A DNA stretch of 64,000 nt. Origin: Orychophragmus violaceus (Eukaryota > Streptophyta > Magnoliopsida > Brassicales > Brassicaceae). The first letter of the stretch is position 1. Each line of letters begins with the position of its first letter. The notes under the pieces are model-generated. The model did no database searches, was not told where the DNA came from, and saw only the letters and a list, made by a program, of their open reading frames with translations. The stretch covers positions 93,794,630-93,858,629 of the forward strand of contig CM058232.1 of the NCBI GenBank assembly GCA_030180135.1, in the 5' to 3' direction. The position numbers were made by a program, and so were the translations under genes. This document shows positions 32,871 through 45,241 of the stretch, in pieces.

Positions 32871-34876
32871 ATGTCTGGAAACAACGACGACATCGATCCT
32901 AGGAACAACCCTAGGGTTGATTACGAAGGAAGTGATCACGAACTAAGTGATCACGACGATGAGGAGACCAGGGCACTCAACGGCAAACCGCCACGAGGCT
33001 CTAATTCTGAAAAAACTCGTGGAGACAATGGGTATATCCCGCCAGTCAACAACAAGGCGGAACAAGTCGACCAAGACTCTATTCTAGCCACTCTGATAGC
33101 CAAAATCGGCTCCTAGAACGATTTGCTAAAAGAGTTTTCGGGGAGAATCGACCAGTTGCAGACTGAGCATGACAAAATTTGCTCTGATCAACGGTCGAGG
33201 AAATCCCAACGCGTCATTCTCCCCAAGGCAAAAGAAAACATCGTTAGACGATTAGTCTACGATACACCCGAAGGAGATCCGCACCGGGAGAGAGATCTGA
33301 ACAACGAACCCAAGAAAGACTCCCATCGAAGGCGAGATCGGGAAGACGAGCATGAGCGATATTCACATCGAAAACGCGATTCGAAAGACGAACCCAGGCG
33401 AAACTAACATCAGAGGCAAGATGACTAGTATCACGAACGATACTCACCACATAGGAACCTAGATGACGAGTACGAACGAGGCAAGCACGAATCTCAATAT
33501 GATCAGGGTTCACATCGCAGAAGAAGCTCGCATCAAGAGCATGACTCACGCTGGGATCACCATCGGCACGAGCGAGGCGCATCTCACGAGGAGATCCATG
33601 AAACACCTATCCGGGGGGAAATTCTAGCCGGGTCGAGAAACAATTGACCGAGCTAAGAGAATGCCTCAAGGAACTCAAGGTTGAGGTTCATAACGTCAAA
33701 GGATCCGCCCCAGAGATTGACCGAATCTTCGAGGAAACTCATAGAACGCCTTTCACTTCACGTATCACGAATAAGTATGTTCTGCAAAAAGAAAAACTCA
33801 AACTGCCAACGTACAACGGTACAAAAGATCCCGCTTCTCACTTGACTACTTTCAAGATTATGGCCGCAAAAGCACGATTCTCATCAACCAGTGAATGCGA
33901 TATCGGCTTTTGCTAGCTATTCGCTGAAACTCTAGAAGGAGATGCATTGACTTGGTTCTCTCGGCCTCTACCCGAATCAATCAACAGCTTCTCCGACCTT
34001 AAACGAGCATTCGTAAGACATCACTTCGCATATGTGAACAAGGATACCTCACTAAACACACTAATGTCCATGTCGCAAGGGAAGAAAGAAACATCGCGGG
34101 CCTTCATAGATCGTTTCAAGGCAACCATCACGCACGCAGAAGCCCCAGATAAGTTTACTATCGCGTCTTTAACAAACGCCGTATTGCACGTAACCCCCTT
34201 TTACCAAGATCTGGTTCTGAACCCGCCGCTGACCATCGAAGATGCCCATATCCGAGAAAACAAATTTATCGAGCTAGATGAGCAAAAAGTGGCTTTGGCT
34301 AAGAAATTTGGCTCCACTAAGAAAACCGATAAGAAGGAAGATTGAGAGCCGAGACAGCATTATGAGAAAGGAACTAAGACGACGATGGTGGTCGGCAACT
34401 CTGGAAGTCAACGTACGTCCAAACCTTGGAAAAAGTGGAACAAGGAGGACAAGGATACATCGCCAAAAACCGCTTCCGAGTCAGAAGAAAAGTATTGCGA
34501 GTATCACAAAACTACGTCGCATAACACTTCAGCATGTCAGACCCGCAAAGATGCACTATATGCTCGACTCAAGAGCAGCAAGATTAAGGCATATATCGAT
34601 GTATTAAGGGAAGAAACACAACGAAGTCGGGAAGAACAGGCCGGTGATCAGTCACCTAAACAAGGCAAACAACAATGCCGCATTAAAAGCCTAGCTTTGA
34701 AACGCGACCGTAACGACCAAGAGGAAGAAGAAGGCAACGCCCCTAAAGTGGTGCAAAGAATCAACATGATAATGGGTGGTTTAATTTCGGTAAACAACTC
34801 GGTTCGGTCGATCAGAGGATACGAGGGCATGGCATTGGCCGCACAAAACGCACCACAACCGATCCTCTCTGACGAG
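32871..34876 (+). pseudogene. Tat-2 gag
   Basis: Pieces: 32871-33116 (acidic N terminus from the first ATG after the leader), 33123-33610 (Arg/Asp/His-rich repeats of the type ERYSHRKRDSKDEPRR), 33644-33916 and 33947-34345 (capsid core: LKLPTYNGTKDPASHL, LTWFSRPLPESINSF, FVRHHFAYVNKDTS, MSQGKKETSRAFIDRFKA), and 34385-34876 (knuckle-like CEYHKTTSHNTSAC and the linker INMIMGGLISVNNSVRSIRG). Stops separate the pieces. The last piece runs into a C23 tract, after which the protease lies in another frame. Confidence 0.85.
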
Positions 34877-34899
34877 CCCCCCCCCCCCCCCCCCCCCCC
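34877..34899 (+). repeat. C23 homopolymer at the gag-protease junction
   Basis: A run of 23 C, read as prolines in the gag frame. The protease-side homology continues in a different frame right after it. Confidence 0.95.
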
Positions 34900-35154
34900 G
34901 TTATTTTTATCGACCAGGATCTCTGGCGAAATCATTATCCCCATAAAGATCCGTTGGTGGTCAAGCTCCTCATCGGAAGCTGTCAGGTATCTCGAATCTT
35001 AGTTGACACTTGCGGTTCTATCGATCAAATCTTCCTAGATACGTTGAAGAAGATGGAAGTCAAAGAGGAAGACATCAAGCAAAAGGCTAAGCCGCTCACC
35101 GGTTTCACAAGCGAGACGACATATACTATCGGAACAATCAAGTTGCCCGTTTAG
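34900..35154 (+). pseudogene. Tat-2 aspartic protease
   Basis: The frame reads IDQDLWRNHYPHKDPLVVKL, then VSRILVDTCGSIDQIFLDTL; the active-site DTGSS is here DTCGS. The domain is cut by a stop at 35152. Frame 1, not the gag frame, carries the homology from directly after the C23 tract. Confidence 0.8.
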
Positions 35155-35244
35155 GCTGGTGGAGTCAACAAACTGGTAAAATTCCACGTTATCGATAAAC
35201 CGACAATTTACAATGCCATTGTCGGCACACTATGGCTATAACGC

Positions 35245-36880
35245 ATGAAAGCGGTATCCTCAACTTACCATCAATGTCAGAAACTCCCTTTCCCTAAAGG
35301 AATTCAAACAGTGAAGGGATGTCAGAGAGAAAGTCGGTCGTGCTTCGTGAGAGAACATAAGATGAGAGTGTCGTCATGCATGATCAACACTGAGCAAGGC
35401 AAGAGAGGCCCTGAAAGGGAACTCATTCAGCAAATCATCATTGACGATTCTGATGCAAGCAAGTGTGTGGGAATAGGAGCAGAATTACTGGACGACATTA
35501 AGAACGAGTTGATTGCTTTCCTGCAGCAAAATGTGTCGACCTTTGCTTGGTCAGTAAAGGACATGAAAGGAATCAATCCTTCCATCACAACCCATGAACT
35601 CAACGTGGACCCGACTTATAAGTCGATTAAGTAAAAGAGGCGTAAGCTTGGTCCCAAGAGAGCTAAAGCCGTCAATAACGAGGTTGATAAGCTCCTTGAC
35701 GCCGGTTGATTCAGGAAGTCAAATACCCTGACTGGCTGGCCAACCCCGTTGTTGTTAAGAAGAAAAACGAAAAGTGGAGAGTCTATGTCGACTTCACGGA
35801 CCTTAACAAAGCTTGTCCAAAAGACAGCTTTCCTTTGCCACACATCGATCGACTTGTCGAGGCGACAGCCGGAAATTAACTTCTCTCGTTCATGGAAGCA
35901 TTTTCGGGATATAATCAGATTCTCATGAATCCGGACGATCGAGAGAAGACGGCATTCATAACAGAATGCGGCACTTACTGCTAAAAGGCGATGCTATTCG
36001 GCCTTAAAAACGCAGGTGCTACATATCAACGACTGGTCAATCTAATGTTCTCAAACCAGCTCGGTACAACGATGGAAGTATACATTGATGATATGCTAGT
36101 CAAGTCACTGATCGCATCTCAACATGTTGGACATCTAAAGGAGTGCTTTAGCATCCTCAACCGATATGGAATGAAACTTAACCCGGCTAAATGTACATTT
36201 GGTGTGACATCAGGAGAATTCCTTGGCTATGTCGTCACTCAAAGAGGGATAGATGCCAACCCAAAATAGATCTCAGCTATCATCGAGCTACCATCATCCA
36301 GGAACAGACGTGAAGTGCAGCGTCTTACTGGCCGCATTGCCGCCCTGAACAAATTCATATCTCGTTCAACGGACAAATGCTTGCCTTTCTATGAGCTCCT
36401 CCGGGGAAACAAAAGGTTCATATGGGAAGATACTTGCCAAGAGGCTTTCATTCAGCTTAAGGATTACTTATCGAACCCACCAGTACTATCAAAACCAGAG
36501 AACGGCAAAACACTCTTACTTTACATCGCGGTTTCAATGACCGCAATCAGTGGTCCTATTCCGCGAAGACAGAGGCGAGAAAAAGCAGATCTTCTATGTC
36601 AGCAAAACTATGAACAGAGTCGAACAAGGTATCATGCAATAGAGAAGCTAGCGCTTGCAGTCGTGGTGTTGGCAAGAAAGATGCGTCCTTATTTACAATC
36701 TCATACGATAGCCGTGTTAAGTAGCCAACCTCTTCGGACAATCTTACACATTCCAGAACAATCAGGTCGCTTGGCAAAATGGGCAGTGGAACTCAGTGAG
36801 TACGATATTGATTACCAAAATAGGACAATTGCAAAGTCTCAAATAATAATCGACTTCCTCTCTGAACTATCACCCGAAGA
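35245..36880 (+). pseudogene. Tat-2 reverse transcriptase and first RNase H
   Basis: N-terminal part at 35245-35634 (FAWSVKDMKGINPSI and HELNVDPTYKSIK). Then, with three stops, VVVKKKNEKWRVYVDFTDLN, FPLPHIDRLVEATAG, MEAFSGYNQILMNPDDREKT, then MLFGLKNAGATYQRLVNLMF and the catalytic VYIDDMLVKS (35991-36269). At 36315-36880 are the thumb (AALNKFISRSTDKCLPFY) and RNase H, with the NYEQSRTRYHAIEKLALAVV block. The Asp-Asp pair of RT is kept; the first RNase H motif is replaced (LYIAVSMTAISG). Confidence 0.87.
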
Positions 36881-36891
36881 AGATATCGAGA

Positions 36892-37454
36892 CTAAGGAAG
36901 TGGAAAAGAACTGGAAACTGTTTGTTGACGGCGCATCATCAAAACAAGGAGCAGGGGTAGGAGTACGCCTCATATCCCCAACTGGCGAGATACTATAACA
37001 GTCTTTCCGACTCGGGTTCACGTCATCTGACAACAAGGCCGAGTATGAGGCTTTGCTAGCCAAAGAAATTGGAGTGTGAAACCTCCTAGCCCATTGTGGC
37101 TCCATGCTCGTCGCAAATCAAGTTAAGGGAGAATATGAGGCTAAAAATGAGCGGATGGAGGCCTACCCAAAGGCGGCACTGGAACTTACTAGATCTTTCC
37201 AATTCTTTGACATAATCCAGATACCGAGGAGAGAAAATTCCCCGGCTGACGCATTTGCATCTCTGGCATTAACACTGGATCCTGATCTCTGCCGACGGAT
37301 TCCAGTAGAGACGATTCACGAACCAAGCATTCCGCCACCAGAAAGCAATCATGAAGAGCCCTCTGATGGCACTGTCCTCGCAATCAGACAGTCGAATGAC
37401 CAAGTCGGTCCAGACAACAGTCAGGTTAAGTACGCCGACCTTACTGACTCTTAA
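36892..37454 (+). pseudogene. Tat-2 second, archaeal-type RNase H
   Basis: WKLFVDGASSKQGAGVGVRL holds the first catalytic Asp, NKAEYEALLA the Glu, and PRRENSPADAFASLA the last Asp. A dual RNase H is a hallmark of the Tat clade. Stops lie at 36996-36998 and 37075-37079. Confidence 0.85.
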
Positions 37455-37559
37455 CAGATCATGATACGGTCTGGCGAGAAGAGATACTGACATACTTAAC
37501 CGAAGGAAAACTCTCCGAGGATAAATGGGATGCACGGTGACTGAAAGTCAAAAGTGCGG

Positions 37560-38670
37560 GATATACGATACACAACGGCGTCCTTTACAAGTACTCGGCC
37601 AACAAAATCCTCCTCAGATGCATATATGGAGATGAAATCCGCCGAGTCCTCGAGGAAACACACTCAGGACCGTGCGAAAATCACCCTGGAGGTCGGTCTC
37701 TTGCTCTTAAAATCAAGCTAAATGGTCACTACTGGCCGACTATGGTAGCCGATTGCGAGACCTATTCCAACAAGTGCGAGAAATGCCAGTGTCATGCACC
37801 ATTCATACATCGGCCTACAGAGCTAATCACTACATCCACCGCGGCATACCCATTCATGATATTTGCAATGGAAATCGTTGGACTGTTGCTTACGGACTAC
37901 TTCACAAAATAGGTCGAAGCCAAAGCCTATGTATCAATCCACGATGTCCAAGTTCAGAACTTCTTCTAGAATACATTATATGCCGATATGGGTTGCCTTA
38001 CGAGATCGTCACTAATAATGGATCGCAATTCATGTCCAACTTATATGAAGGATTTTGTAAAAAGTGGGACATACAACTTAGTAAGTCAACACCGAGATAT
38101 CCCAGGAAAACAGTCAGGCAGAAGCCACCAACAAAACTGTTATCGACGGCATCAAAAAGCGTCTCGAAAAGAAGAAAGGAGTGTGGGCCGATGAAATAGA
38201 TGGAGTCCTTTGGTCGCACATAACAACTCCTCGCTGCGCAACATGGGCCACCTCGTTTTACTTAGCCTTTGGCGTGGAAGCAATGGTCCCAACAGAGGCT
38301 AACAACTATACTCTCCGACGAGTTCTTATGCCTCAGCATAACGAGATCAACAAAAAAATGCTGCTTCACGCCCTCGATACAATCGAAGAAGAATGAGATC
38401 GGGCATTTCTCCGCATATAGAACTACCAACAACTCACAACTCGGTATTATAACCAGAAGGTACGAGAACGACACTTTCAACTCGGCGACTACGTGCTTCG
38501 CAAAGTCTATGAAAATACCAAAGAAATGGAGAGCAGGTAAACTCTGCGCAAAATGGGAAGGACCCTACAAGATAACAAAGTTCGTCAAACCCGGTGTCTA
38601 GGAGCTCGAATCAATGAAGGGCAAAGCTTTGCCGCGTTCGTGGAGCTCATCGAGCCTAAAGGAGTACTTT
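37560..38670 (+). pseudogene. Tat-2 integrase
   Basis: Broken into several frames. The zinc-finger region lies at about 37650-37800 (CEKCQCHAPF). The core follows with HRPTELITTSTAAYPFM, DYFTK and VEAKAYVSIHDVQVQNFF at 37820-37970, where the first Asp of the usual WxxDIVG has become AMEIVG. The C-terminal block KWEGPYKITKFVKPGV lies at 38551-38598. Pol ends near 38670 with LKEYF. Confidence 0.78.
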
Positions 38671-39560
38671 TAGGCGGCTATCTAATCTCGGCTTAAAGCG
38701 CCAAAATAAATAATAATACTATGTATGAACTACGAGTGACTAGATTCTTCTTCGGAAGATACGTAGGCAGCCTTCATCGGCACAGTCACAAAATTAATAA
38801 ATATCTTATTTTTCAGCTTATGCCGAGACAAAAATACCTCCAGCCGAGTCAGCACTATTCTTTACCGAGATAGTTTTCTCTACCAAAGTGACCTTTTTAA
38901 CTTATGCCATGTTATTCTTCTTCTTCTAACTTATGCCGAGTTATTATTCTTTTAACTTATTGCCATTTTTAACTTATGCCGATTTAAAAATACTTGTCTT
39001 AAGACAATCTAACACTAAAGCCGAGCTCCATAGTTCTCAAAAGTCGAGCAATACACACCTTGACTTTAAGCCGACCATCCAATCAGACTCGCACTATTAG
39101 CATCACGCTTCCTGGCCAAGAGTGTGGTCTTCCTTGCACGCGAGATGCATATCGCGGTGAGGAAAAGCCGAGATCCGTTTCGCACCGAAAAAACCGGGTC
39201 TTTACCCGTATGTTCTTCGAGTTGGACGATAACACATAAGACGAGCACTAAGCCTCACACATTCGTCCGTCCCTAGAATGAGTAAGACGAGCACACATCA
39301 CTCTCGCAATCATGAACCCAGTGGAATAAAATCTTTAAGATAAATCAAGACTGTATTCTAAATCGTTGTTCGGCCTAATTCGTACAAACAGATTAAAGGA
39401 AACACAAAAAAATCTGATTATCCAAGTACTCAGAGAATAAAAAAAATGCACTTTAAATTAAAAACCGAGAATACCACCTTCAAACAAGGAGAATTTTTTA
39501 CAACCAGCATACAAAAATAGGTAACAAAGTACTTAAAAACCAAAGAACAACTAGAGAACT
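38671..39560 (+). other. Tat-2 spacer after pol
   Basis: Contains the conserved Tat motif ATACGTAGGCAGCC at about 38758-38771. Imperfect repeats of TTATGCCGAG and TTTTTAACTTATGCC lie at 38815-39000. No gene. Confidence 0.7.
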
Positions 39561-42446
39561 AATCGGCCCCAATCCCAGTCTCCGCCAATTTCTCCGACTC
39601 ATTCGCCTTCTCGGTTTCTCAATCTTTAACATACTCATCTTGAACCACTGTAGATGCGTCAGCCTGAGCCTCAGTCTCCGGATTAACAATCGACTGAGAA
39701 GGATTGTCAGGAAGAACTTGGGAAATCACCCCACTGTTAGTTCCGAACTCGTCGATGTTTCTTGGAACAGGAGGTGGAGAATCACTGTGAAGAGACCCCA
39801 GCAGAGGATGACGAGTCGGAGAAAGAACGAACTTCAGCTCTTCCTTCATCACAACGTCCATCGCATCGATTTTGGCATCAATCTCCACTTCATCCAACGC
39901 GAGCTGGTCCAAGACCAACTGAGGGATCGGCACGCCTTCCCCGCTAAGCTTCAACAAGCACTTTCTAACACCAGAGATCTGACCCTACTCAATCTGCTTC
40001 GCATTGGCGTCTTCCTGATCATTGACAAATCGATGAAAAAGATCAAAATAAGACTGAGCCTTCGCCTTCACCTCGGCTTCAACACGGTTCCTCTTCTTCA
40101 GGACCAGCTCCCCGCAGAGTTTCTGTTGACGCCGTCTCTCGGATTGATACCTAATGGAGTCGGCTTTGGCCTTCTCATTGGCCTTGCGTAATTTTTCCTC
40201 TGCCTCACGGAGCTTAGTCGAGAGCTCCAGTTTGCTAGCCTCCAGTGCATCCATCTCATCTCTCAGCTTTTCGAGATGAACATATCTCCTCTTCACAGCC
40301 TCCGAGAGTTTCTGCGAACTCCATGCACTCTCAAGCGCCACGCGGTTCGACGCCACGATCATCTAAAATGAGAGATAATGTCACTAAAGGAACCTCGTGA
40401 ATTAAAAAAAAAACAACAAAATAAAACTTACCGCTGCCTCGCCTTGTTTCTGCGCAAGGATTGGTTCGGAGTGCGGTAGTTCCTTCAACGGGGGCCAATC
40501 CGAATTACTCCCTCTCAGACAGGTAAGCAAGTCGAAGCACACTCGTGTGTTTTGGACGAAAGGGATTTCACTTTCGTACTGGTAGGAAAATTTATGAATC
40601 GAGGGCCGAGTACTCACATCCGCATCTCTTTGCGAGCTACGAGGAAGAACCGTGACGATTTCTTTACGAGAGAGAAACTTCTTCTTCTCACCAGAGTTGG
40701 CATCGGGTATTTCCCCTCCTCAGAATAAAACCACTTCCACGGGTCCAGAGCCTTGGCCTTGACGGGTTTATCAGTAGCCGCCTTCTTTGCAGGATTCTCA
40801 CTAACCAATTTATCCGTAGCCGCCCTATTAGCAGGGCTCTCCTGATCCGACTTCTATGCAGCCGCCCTCTTCTTAGGTTGTACCTTCGTAGGAACCTTCC
40901 CTGGGGGAGCCACCATGTTCGACTTGGCCACTGCATTCTCCTGAAGGTCAAAATGCTTTTTACTTGTGACAATAGACGGATCACCACCGCCTCGCGGCAA
41001 AGGAATCACCTCGTTCTCCTTAATCGGAGAAGCTGAGCTCGAAGGATTTGAAGTGAGACTCTGCGAGTAGTCGACTGTAATCTTCTTCAGCTTACCCATT
41101 CTTGGCTTCTTTAAATCGGCTGGGTTAACCTTCTCTAGAATATTCCACTTGACTAAAAGAAAAAAAAGAGAGAAGTCAAAACTCAAAGAAAACACAACAA
41201 GTCAAGCCGAGTAATTTAGGAAGAACCTACCTTTAGAAACGCTCGGAAGAGGCCGACTAATGCGCTCCCGAGTAAGATCCTTCCACTTGCGGAGACTAAG
41301 GGTTCGGATTTTTTCAACGATAGTGAAGAAATCGTCCGGATAAGGCTTGTAGAACGGATGACGCACTGCAAAGAAGAAAAGTAAAATGAGTAAATCATAT
41401 GGGAGACCAGTCGACAAAGTTGGAACAATGTCTCTACCAATATTAGTGTTCCACGACGATCTAGGTTCACTATGCCGCTCTGGAACAACCAACAGCGTTA
41501 TCTCAGCGTAAAAATAAAATATTTGCCAGACGCGAACTTTGCTCGGCGCATCCAAGAGAACACCTTGATCCGACCTCATCCTAATAGCAAAACATCTCAG
41601 GCTGGTCTTTTTCATTTGACTAATGGAAGTCATTTCCTCGAATATCCTAACACTGATACTGATATCACACTCAGAACCTAAAACAAGGATTTCTGCCATG
41701 TGACAAACCGCGGTAGCCGATAGCTGTGAAATCGCAATATCGCGTCGGGCGCAATAGGAGATGAGAAGATCAGTAAGAGGAAGCCAAAGTCGGCTATCTG
41801 ATGTGTCTGCATAGAGGAAATAAGACTCGTAAAGACATACTTAACCAGGAGGCGGTGTCCAGGGACGATCTCTCGGTCCGGGAATAATAAATTTGATCCT
41901 TGGATCTACCCCACAACCTGCCAAAGCAGAAGCAACTGAATCTTAGGTAGAACGGGTCCGGAAGACATTAGCAAACAACCCCTTCGAGCCGGATGATATC
42001 CCGAGTGAAGGAATCACGGCACCCGTATTTCCCTCGTAAGAGACTGTCTCGCTATCGCGTTCGTCAGAATCATCTTTCTCAGCTTCCACTTCATCTGACT
42101 CATCAGAATCAGAATCTTGGAGCCGAGGAATCACGAATTATGTTCGACCCGAACTTTGCGCAGCACCAGTCAGCCGGGATAACTCGTGACGAAGTTCGAG
42201 CTCTTTGGCCGCTTGATAGCCGGGATGATTCCTCCGATCATAAGAAGTGCTGCTACCAGAGAATGAATCAGAGGAGACAACACGCCGACTAAGTGAATGA
42301 TCCTCGGATGATACTGAAACGACATAGTTTTCCTTGTTCCCCGAACAACGGATCAAAGACATGACTAATCGAAGAACAGACAAAGAACCGAGCAAAGATA
42401 AAAAAAAAGATTTGATCCAAAATCCTAAATAACTATGGCCAAACAA
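39561..42446 (-). pseudogene. Tat-2 antisense spliced gene (Transposase_28-like, coiled coil)
   Basis: The minus strand, opposite to pol, carries a multi-exon gene. Exon 1 (about 42446-41438) has an acidic/Ser-rich N terminus, then the 'putative gypsy-type transposon' domain: SYFLYADTSDSRLWLPLTDL, ISQLSATAVCHMAEILVLGS and RVWQIFYFYAEIT. Introns with GT-AG ends can be placed at 41437-41366, 41230-41153 and 40431-40363. Exon 3 is basic (KWNILEKVNPADLKKPRMGK); the last exons hold a coiled-coil-like Glu/Lys/Arg-rich segment (40362-39985) and an acidic tail (39957-39619). Stops at about 42136, 41941, 41851 and 40857, plus a frame change near 40680, break it. Tat-1 carries a related gene. Role in the element unknown. 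Confidence 0.75.
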
Positions 42447-42798
42447 CGACGGAAGACAATCAGAAAATAAAACTGGTGGAGAGCAAAAGAAAAGTACCTT
42501 ATCTCTTCACTTGAGCAGAAATGAGGAAATGGGAAAGCGAGAGCAGAGAATATATAGAATAAATGGGCGACGTACCCGAGAAGTCATAATTACCTAGGCG
42601 ACGCTTTGTTTCTCGCACCTATAGACCGGTTCAACCGAAATTTGATTCGGTCTGCCTCTATCCAAACCGAATCATTCGGTTCAAATCAAATTAACCCAAG
42701 AAATCCGAAATAACGACGGTAAACCTGAACCAACCTAAATCACTTCTTAACCAAACGACACTCCTCGTACTAGCCGATCTGAATAAATTCGAATCGCC
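42447..42798 (+). other. Tat-2 region between antisense gene and polypurine tract
   Basis: No gene on the plus strand. Likely holds the promoter of the antisense gene; TATATAGAATAAATGG near 42551 is a candidate but unproven. AACCGAAT/CGGTTC words recur at 42625-42680. Confidence 0.45.
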
Positions 42799-42814
42799 GC
42801 ACTGGGGGGCTTAT
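42799..42814 (+). other. Tat-2 polypurine tract
   Basis: GCACTGGGGGGCTTAT directly before the 3' LTR. Confidence 0.85.
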
Positions 42815-43336
42815 TGTTGGAGTCAAAATTAGCACCTTTCCCAAAAGGCTCATTCAGGAATTTAGATCGGCCCAATAAGGAAAGTCGATACAAACCCTAA
42901 TCTGAAGAATCACGGCTCGGCCCAGCGACTTGGCATAGCCGTGTCAGGTAAAGAAAGCTGCGCGTGTGGAAAACACGCGGGTAAAGATATATATTTGAGG
43001 CAACTCAAGCCGAGATAATAGGAAATATTCGGAATTCTCAAGTTTTCCTATTTTATGTAACCGACTTTGTAAGCCTATATAAGGGCAACCACGTTCTTCA
43101 ATAAAGTCACTCAATTTTCAATAGTTTTCTGAGAGCTCTTAACTAAAGCCGGTTTAGACTTAATTGCTCTCCGACAACTTTAACACCTCATTCAGCCGCT
43201 TTGTTTCTTCCCGAAAACCTAGCTATAAAACCCTAATTTCATTCTCTCGCCGAGTTCTCAAACTCTTCTTTAAGAATCCCTCAAGAAACCTTAAAACTCT
43301 TTCTTTTTTCGAATAGATCTAATTACGAAATCAACA
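42815..43336 (+). repeat. Tat-2 3' LTR
   Basis: 522 bp, TGTTGGAGTC to AAATCAACA. It differs from the 5' LTR by substitutions and by a re-arranged block at about 42938-42990. Confidence 0.92.
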
Positions 43337-43504
43337 TTTATCAGCCTGGAGCCGGGAGTCCATTCATGAACCATACCTATTATTCAAAGGCATCTGCCTC
43401 TATTATTGGGCTTGTCTTTCGGCCCAAACGGGCCTGTAAACAGATAATATAAGCTCTAGTCTTGCGTACGAGAGGAGACGCATATTTAGAGTTTGGTGTG
43501 TTTA
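43337..43504. other. Short flank between Tat-2 and a TIR element
   Basis: No gene seen. Confidence 0.5.
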
Positions 43505-43509
43505 GAGCA

Positions 43510-43535
43510 CCCACATTGGTGTTATCCAATGTGGG
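43510..43535. repeat. Subterminal hairpin
   Basis: CCCACATTGG, six-base loop, CCAATGTGGG. Confidence 0.85.
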
Positions 43536-43702
43536 TTCCTTAGGATTAAAATAATAATTTTTGTGTTGATTAAGATTAGTTAAGAGACCCAGATTATTTA
43601 TGTCCTCCATTGGTGTTACTCGTTTTCGGTTTCTTAAAAAAAAATATTATAAAAAGATTATATTTAAAAATTTATTTATTTTTATTTTAATCATAAACGA
43701 AT

Positions 43703-45241
43703 GTGACCAAAGCAACTTGCGCAAGAGCTTCACAAGCAAGCTGTTACAGAGGATCATTCAAAACACTAGCTCAGACTAAAAACCATAGCCCTATGTTGTG
43801 GAAACTAATTTGTAAGGACATGAAAACAAGAAAAGCTTGCCTGGATCCAACCATGTTTTCGGAGCTGTTCCCTTACGAAACTAACCACATCTTTGCTGCA
43901 TCAGTAAAAACATTGATCACTGTCAGCTGACCTCTGTACTTTTTCTTGATAAAAGCATATGATTGCATGGGGAAGGAGTGAAAAAAGAAGAAGGAAACCT
44001 CTTCATGTAGTCCCACAATCCATCAGAAGCTAAAATAATGAACTCCACATCCGATGTCAGAGGTACTTGGTATATATCCGGAGTTGCGACAACCATGTCC
44101 CCTTTAAACTTGATTCTGCAACATTCCATCATATCAGGAGTTCAGGACATAAATCCTTGAAGAGACTTGCAAAACTAGAAACAATGTTAGAATATTTTAA
44201 GTACCTCGATACAAACTTCTCAGACCATCTTCCTTCATCTACACCCTTCTTTAACATCCTGTGTATATGAACTACAATGAGCAATGAGGCAGCATCTAAA
44301 ACAAAACAGCAATTGTAAGGAAAGAGACAGATCCTAACTCATGCTTCTTTGTCTTGAACCGGATGTCACCAAAAGCACGAGATACCGCTATGTCTCCGCA
44401 AATCCTTCCATTGACAATCTGATTGAATGAAGAGCAAAGAAATTGGTTTTAGCCACACACAAGCAAATATTCCAGTAAGTGATATTTGAGAAATATTAAA
44501 ACATGATATAATTTAGGAAGACACACCCATCCACCTGCATCTTTGATTCTCTTCATTCCCTGAACAGCTGACTTACTGCTTCCATATGGACGATGAGAAT
44601 CAGTCAATTCCTCGATTTGACCAGATCGAGATAAGACCTATTTCAATACATTAACAGAGAGTTCACATATGACCAACCACAACGATTCATTCATCAAATG
44701 AACACAACTTCTTACAGAAAAGTATGTGAATTTAGCTGTTGAATCTGATTCATCTTCTTCACCGTTTGTTTCTAACCTGGATCCAAAGCATAATATACAG
44801 AAAAGTATGTGAATTTACTTCACCCAAATCAAATTTCATTCAAACCCTGAGCTAAGTTCACCACAATCACAACCGCAACAGTTCAAAACTGAGCTTGCAT
44901 GAGAACTAACACAAGTACCTGAGGAATTTGACTGAGGACGATCCAGCGTGTCCGTCAAAAACCGCAGCGAAGGAGAAGCTATCGAGAGCTTCCGAACGGA
45001 TGACGATGTCGTCCTCCATCTCATCCCGGAATCCTTGAACGCTCGTGTACCCCCATCGGATAGGTGTTACGCCTGTAAGAGACGACGGAGAGTCGATCGC
45101 AATAGCGGAGCAACGGTGATGACTATAGGTGGGATAGATAACAAAACCACCGCCAGCGTCGATGGTTGTTTTATAAGGGGAGGCAGGTTGGCGGAGACTG
45201 TTATAGTGAAAGCGATGAAGGTGCGGAGTCAGAAGCGCCAT
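43703..45241 (-). pseudogene. PPH1/TAP38-like: PPH1/TAP38-like PP2C phosphatase, captured and truncated
   Basis: In chloroplasts PPH1/TAP38 dephosphorylates light-harvesting proteins during state transitions. Here exon 1 (45241-44919) encodes a transit-peptide-like start (MALLTPHLHRF), then GYTSVQGFRDEMEDDIVI and FAAVFDGHAGSSSVKFLR, holding the first metal-binding Asp and Glu of PP2C. Later exons follow in order: NGEEDESDSTA (about 44775-44716), SRSGQIEELTDSHRPYGSSK and GMKRIKDAGGW (44635-44527), NGRICGDIAVSRAFGDIRFK (44420-44337), KKGVDEGRWSEKFVSR (44264-44205), FKGDMVVATPDIYQVPLTSD and ILASDGLWDYM (44122-44000), VVSFVREQLRKHG (about 43910-43855), QLACEALAQVAL (43744-43706). The exon after exon 1 and the C-terminal exon with the last metal ligand are missing, so it is not functional. 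Confidence 0.8.

Larger units (their letters stand above)
32319..43336 (+). mobile_element. Tat-type Gypsy element Tat-2, nearly full length, decayed
   Basis: Order on the plus strand: 5' LTR without its first 35 bp (32319-32823), primer-binding site, gag, protease, RT-RNase H, second RNase H, integrase, conserved 3' motif, an antisense spliced gene (minus), polypurine tract, 3' LTR (42815-43336). This is the full order known for the Tat lineage, including a second, archaeal-type RNase H. Every domain carries stops or frameshifts and the LTRs differ at many positions and by indels, so it is much older than the Athila copies. It contains no CGATCG pairs, only one lone CGATCG in RT. Confidence 0.92.

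Noticed and set aside
34648..34944. Minus-strand frame with poly-Gly
   Set aside because: It is the reverse reading of the C23 tract and the gag linker.
35840..35860. Lone CGATCG in the Tat-2 RT, also at 27181, 45096 and 48369
   Set aside because: No partner at 19-22 bp and no matching arms on both sides; expected by chance.
39640..40191. 183-codon plus-strand frame in Tat-2
   Set aside because: Shadow of the antisense coiled-coil exon, which has consistent splice sites and a homologue in Tat-1.
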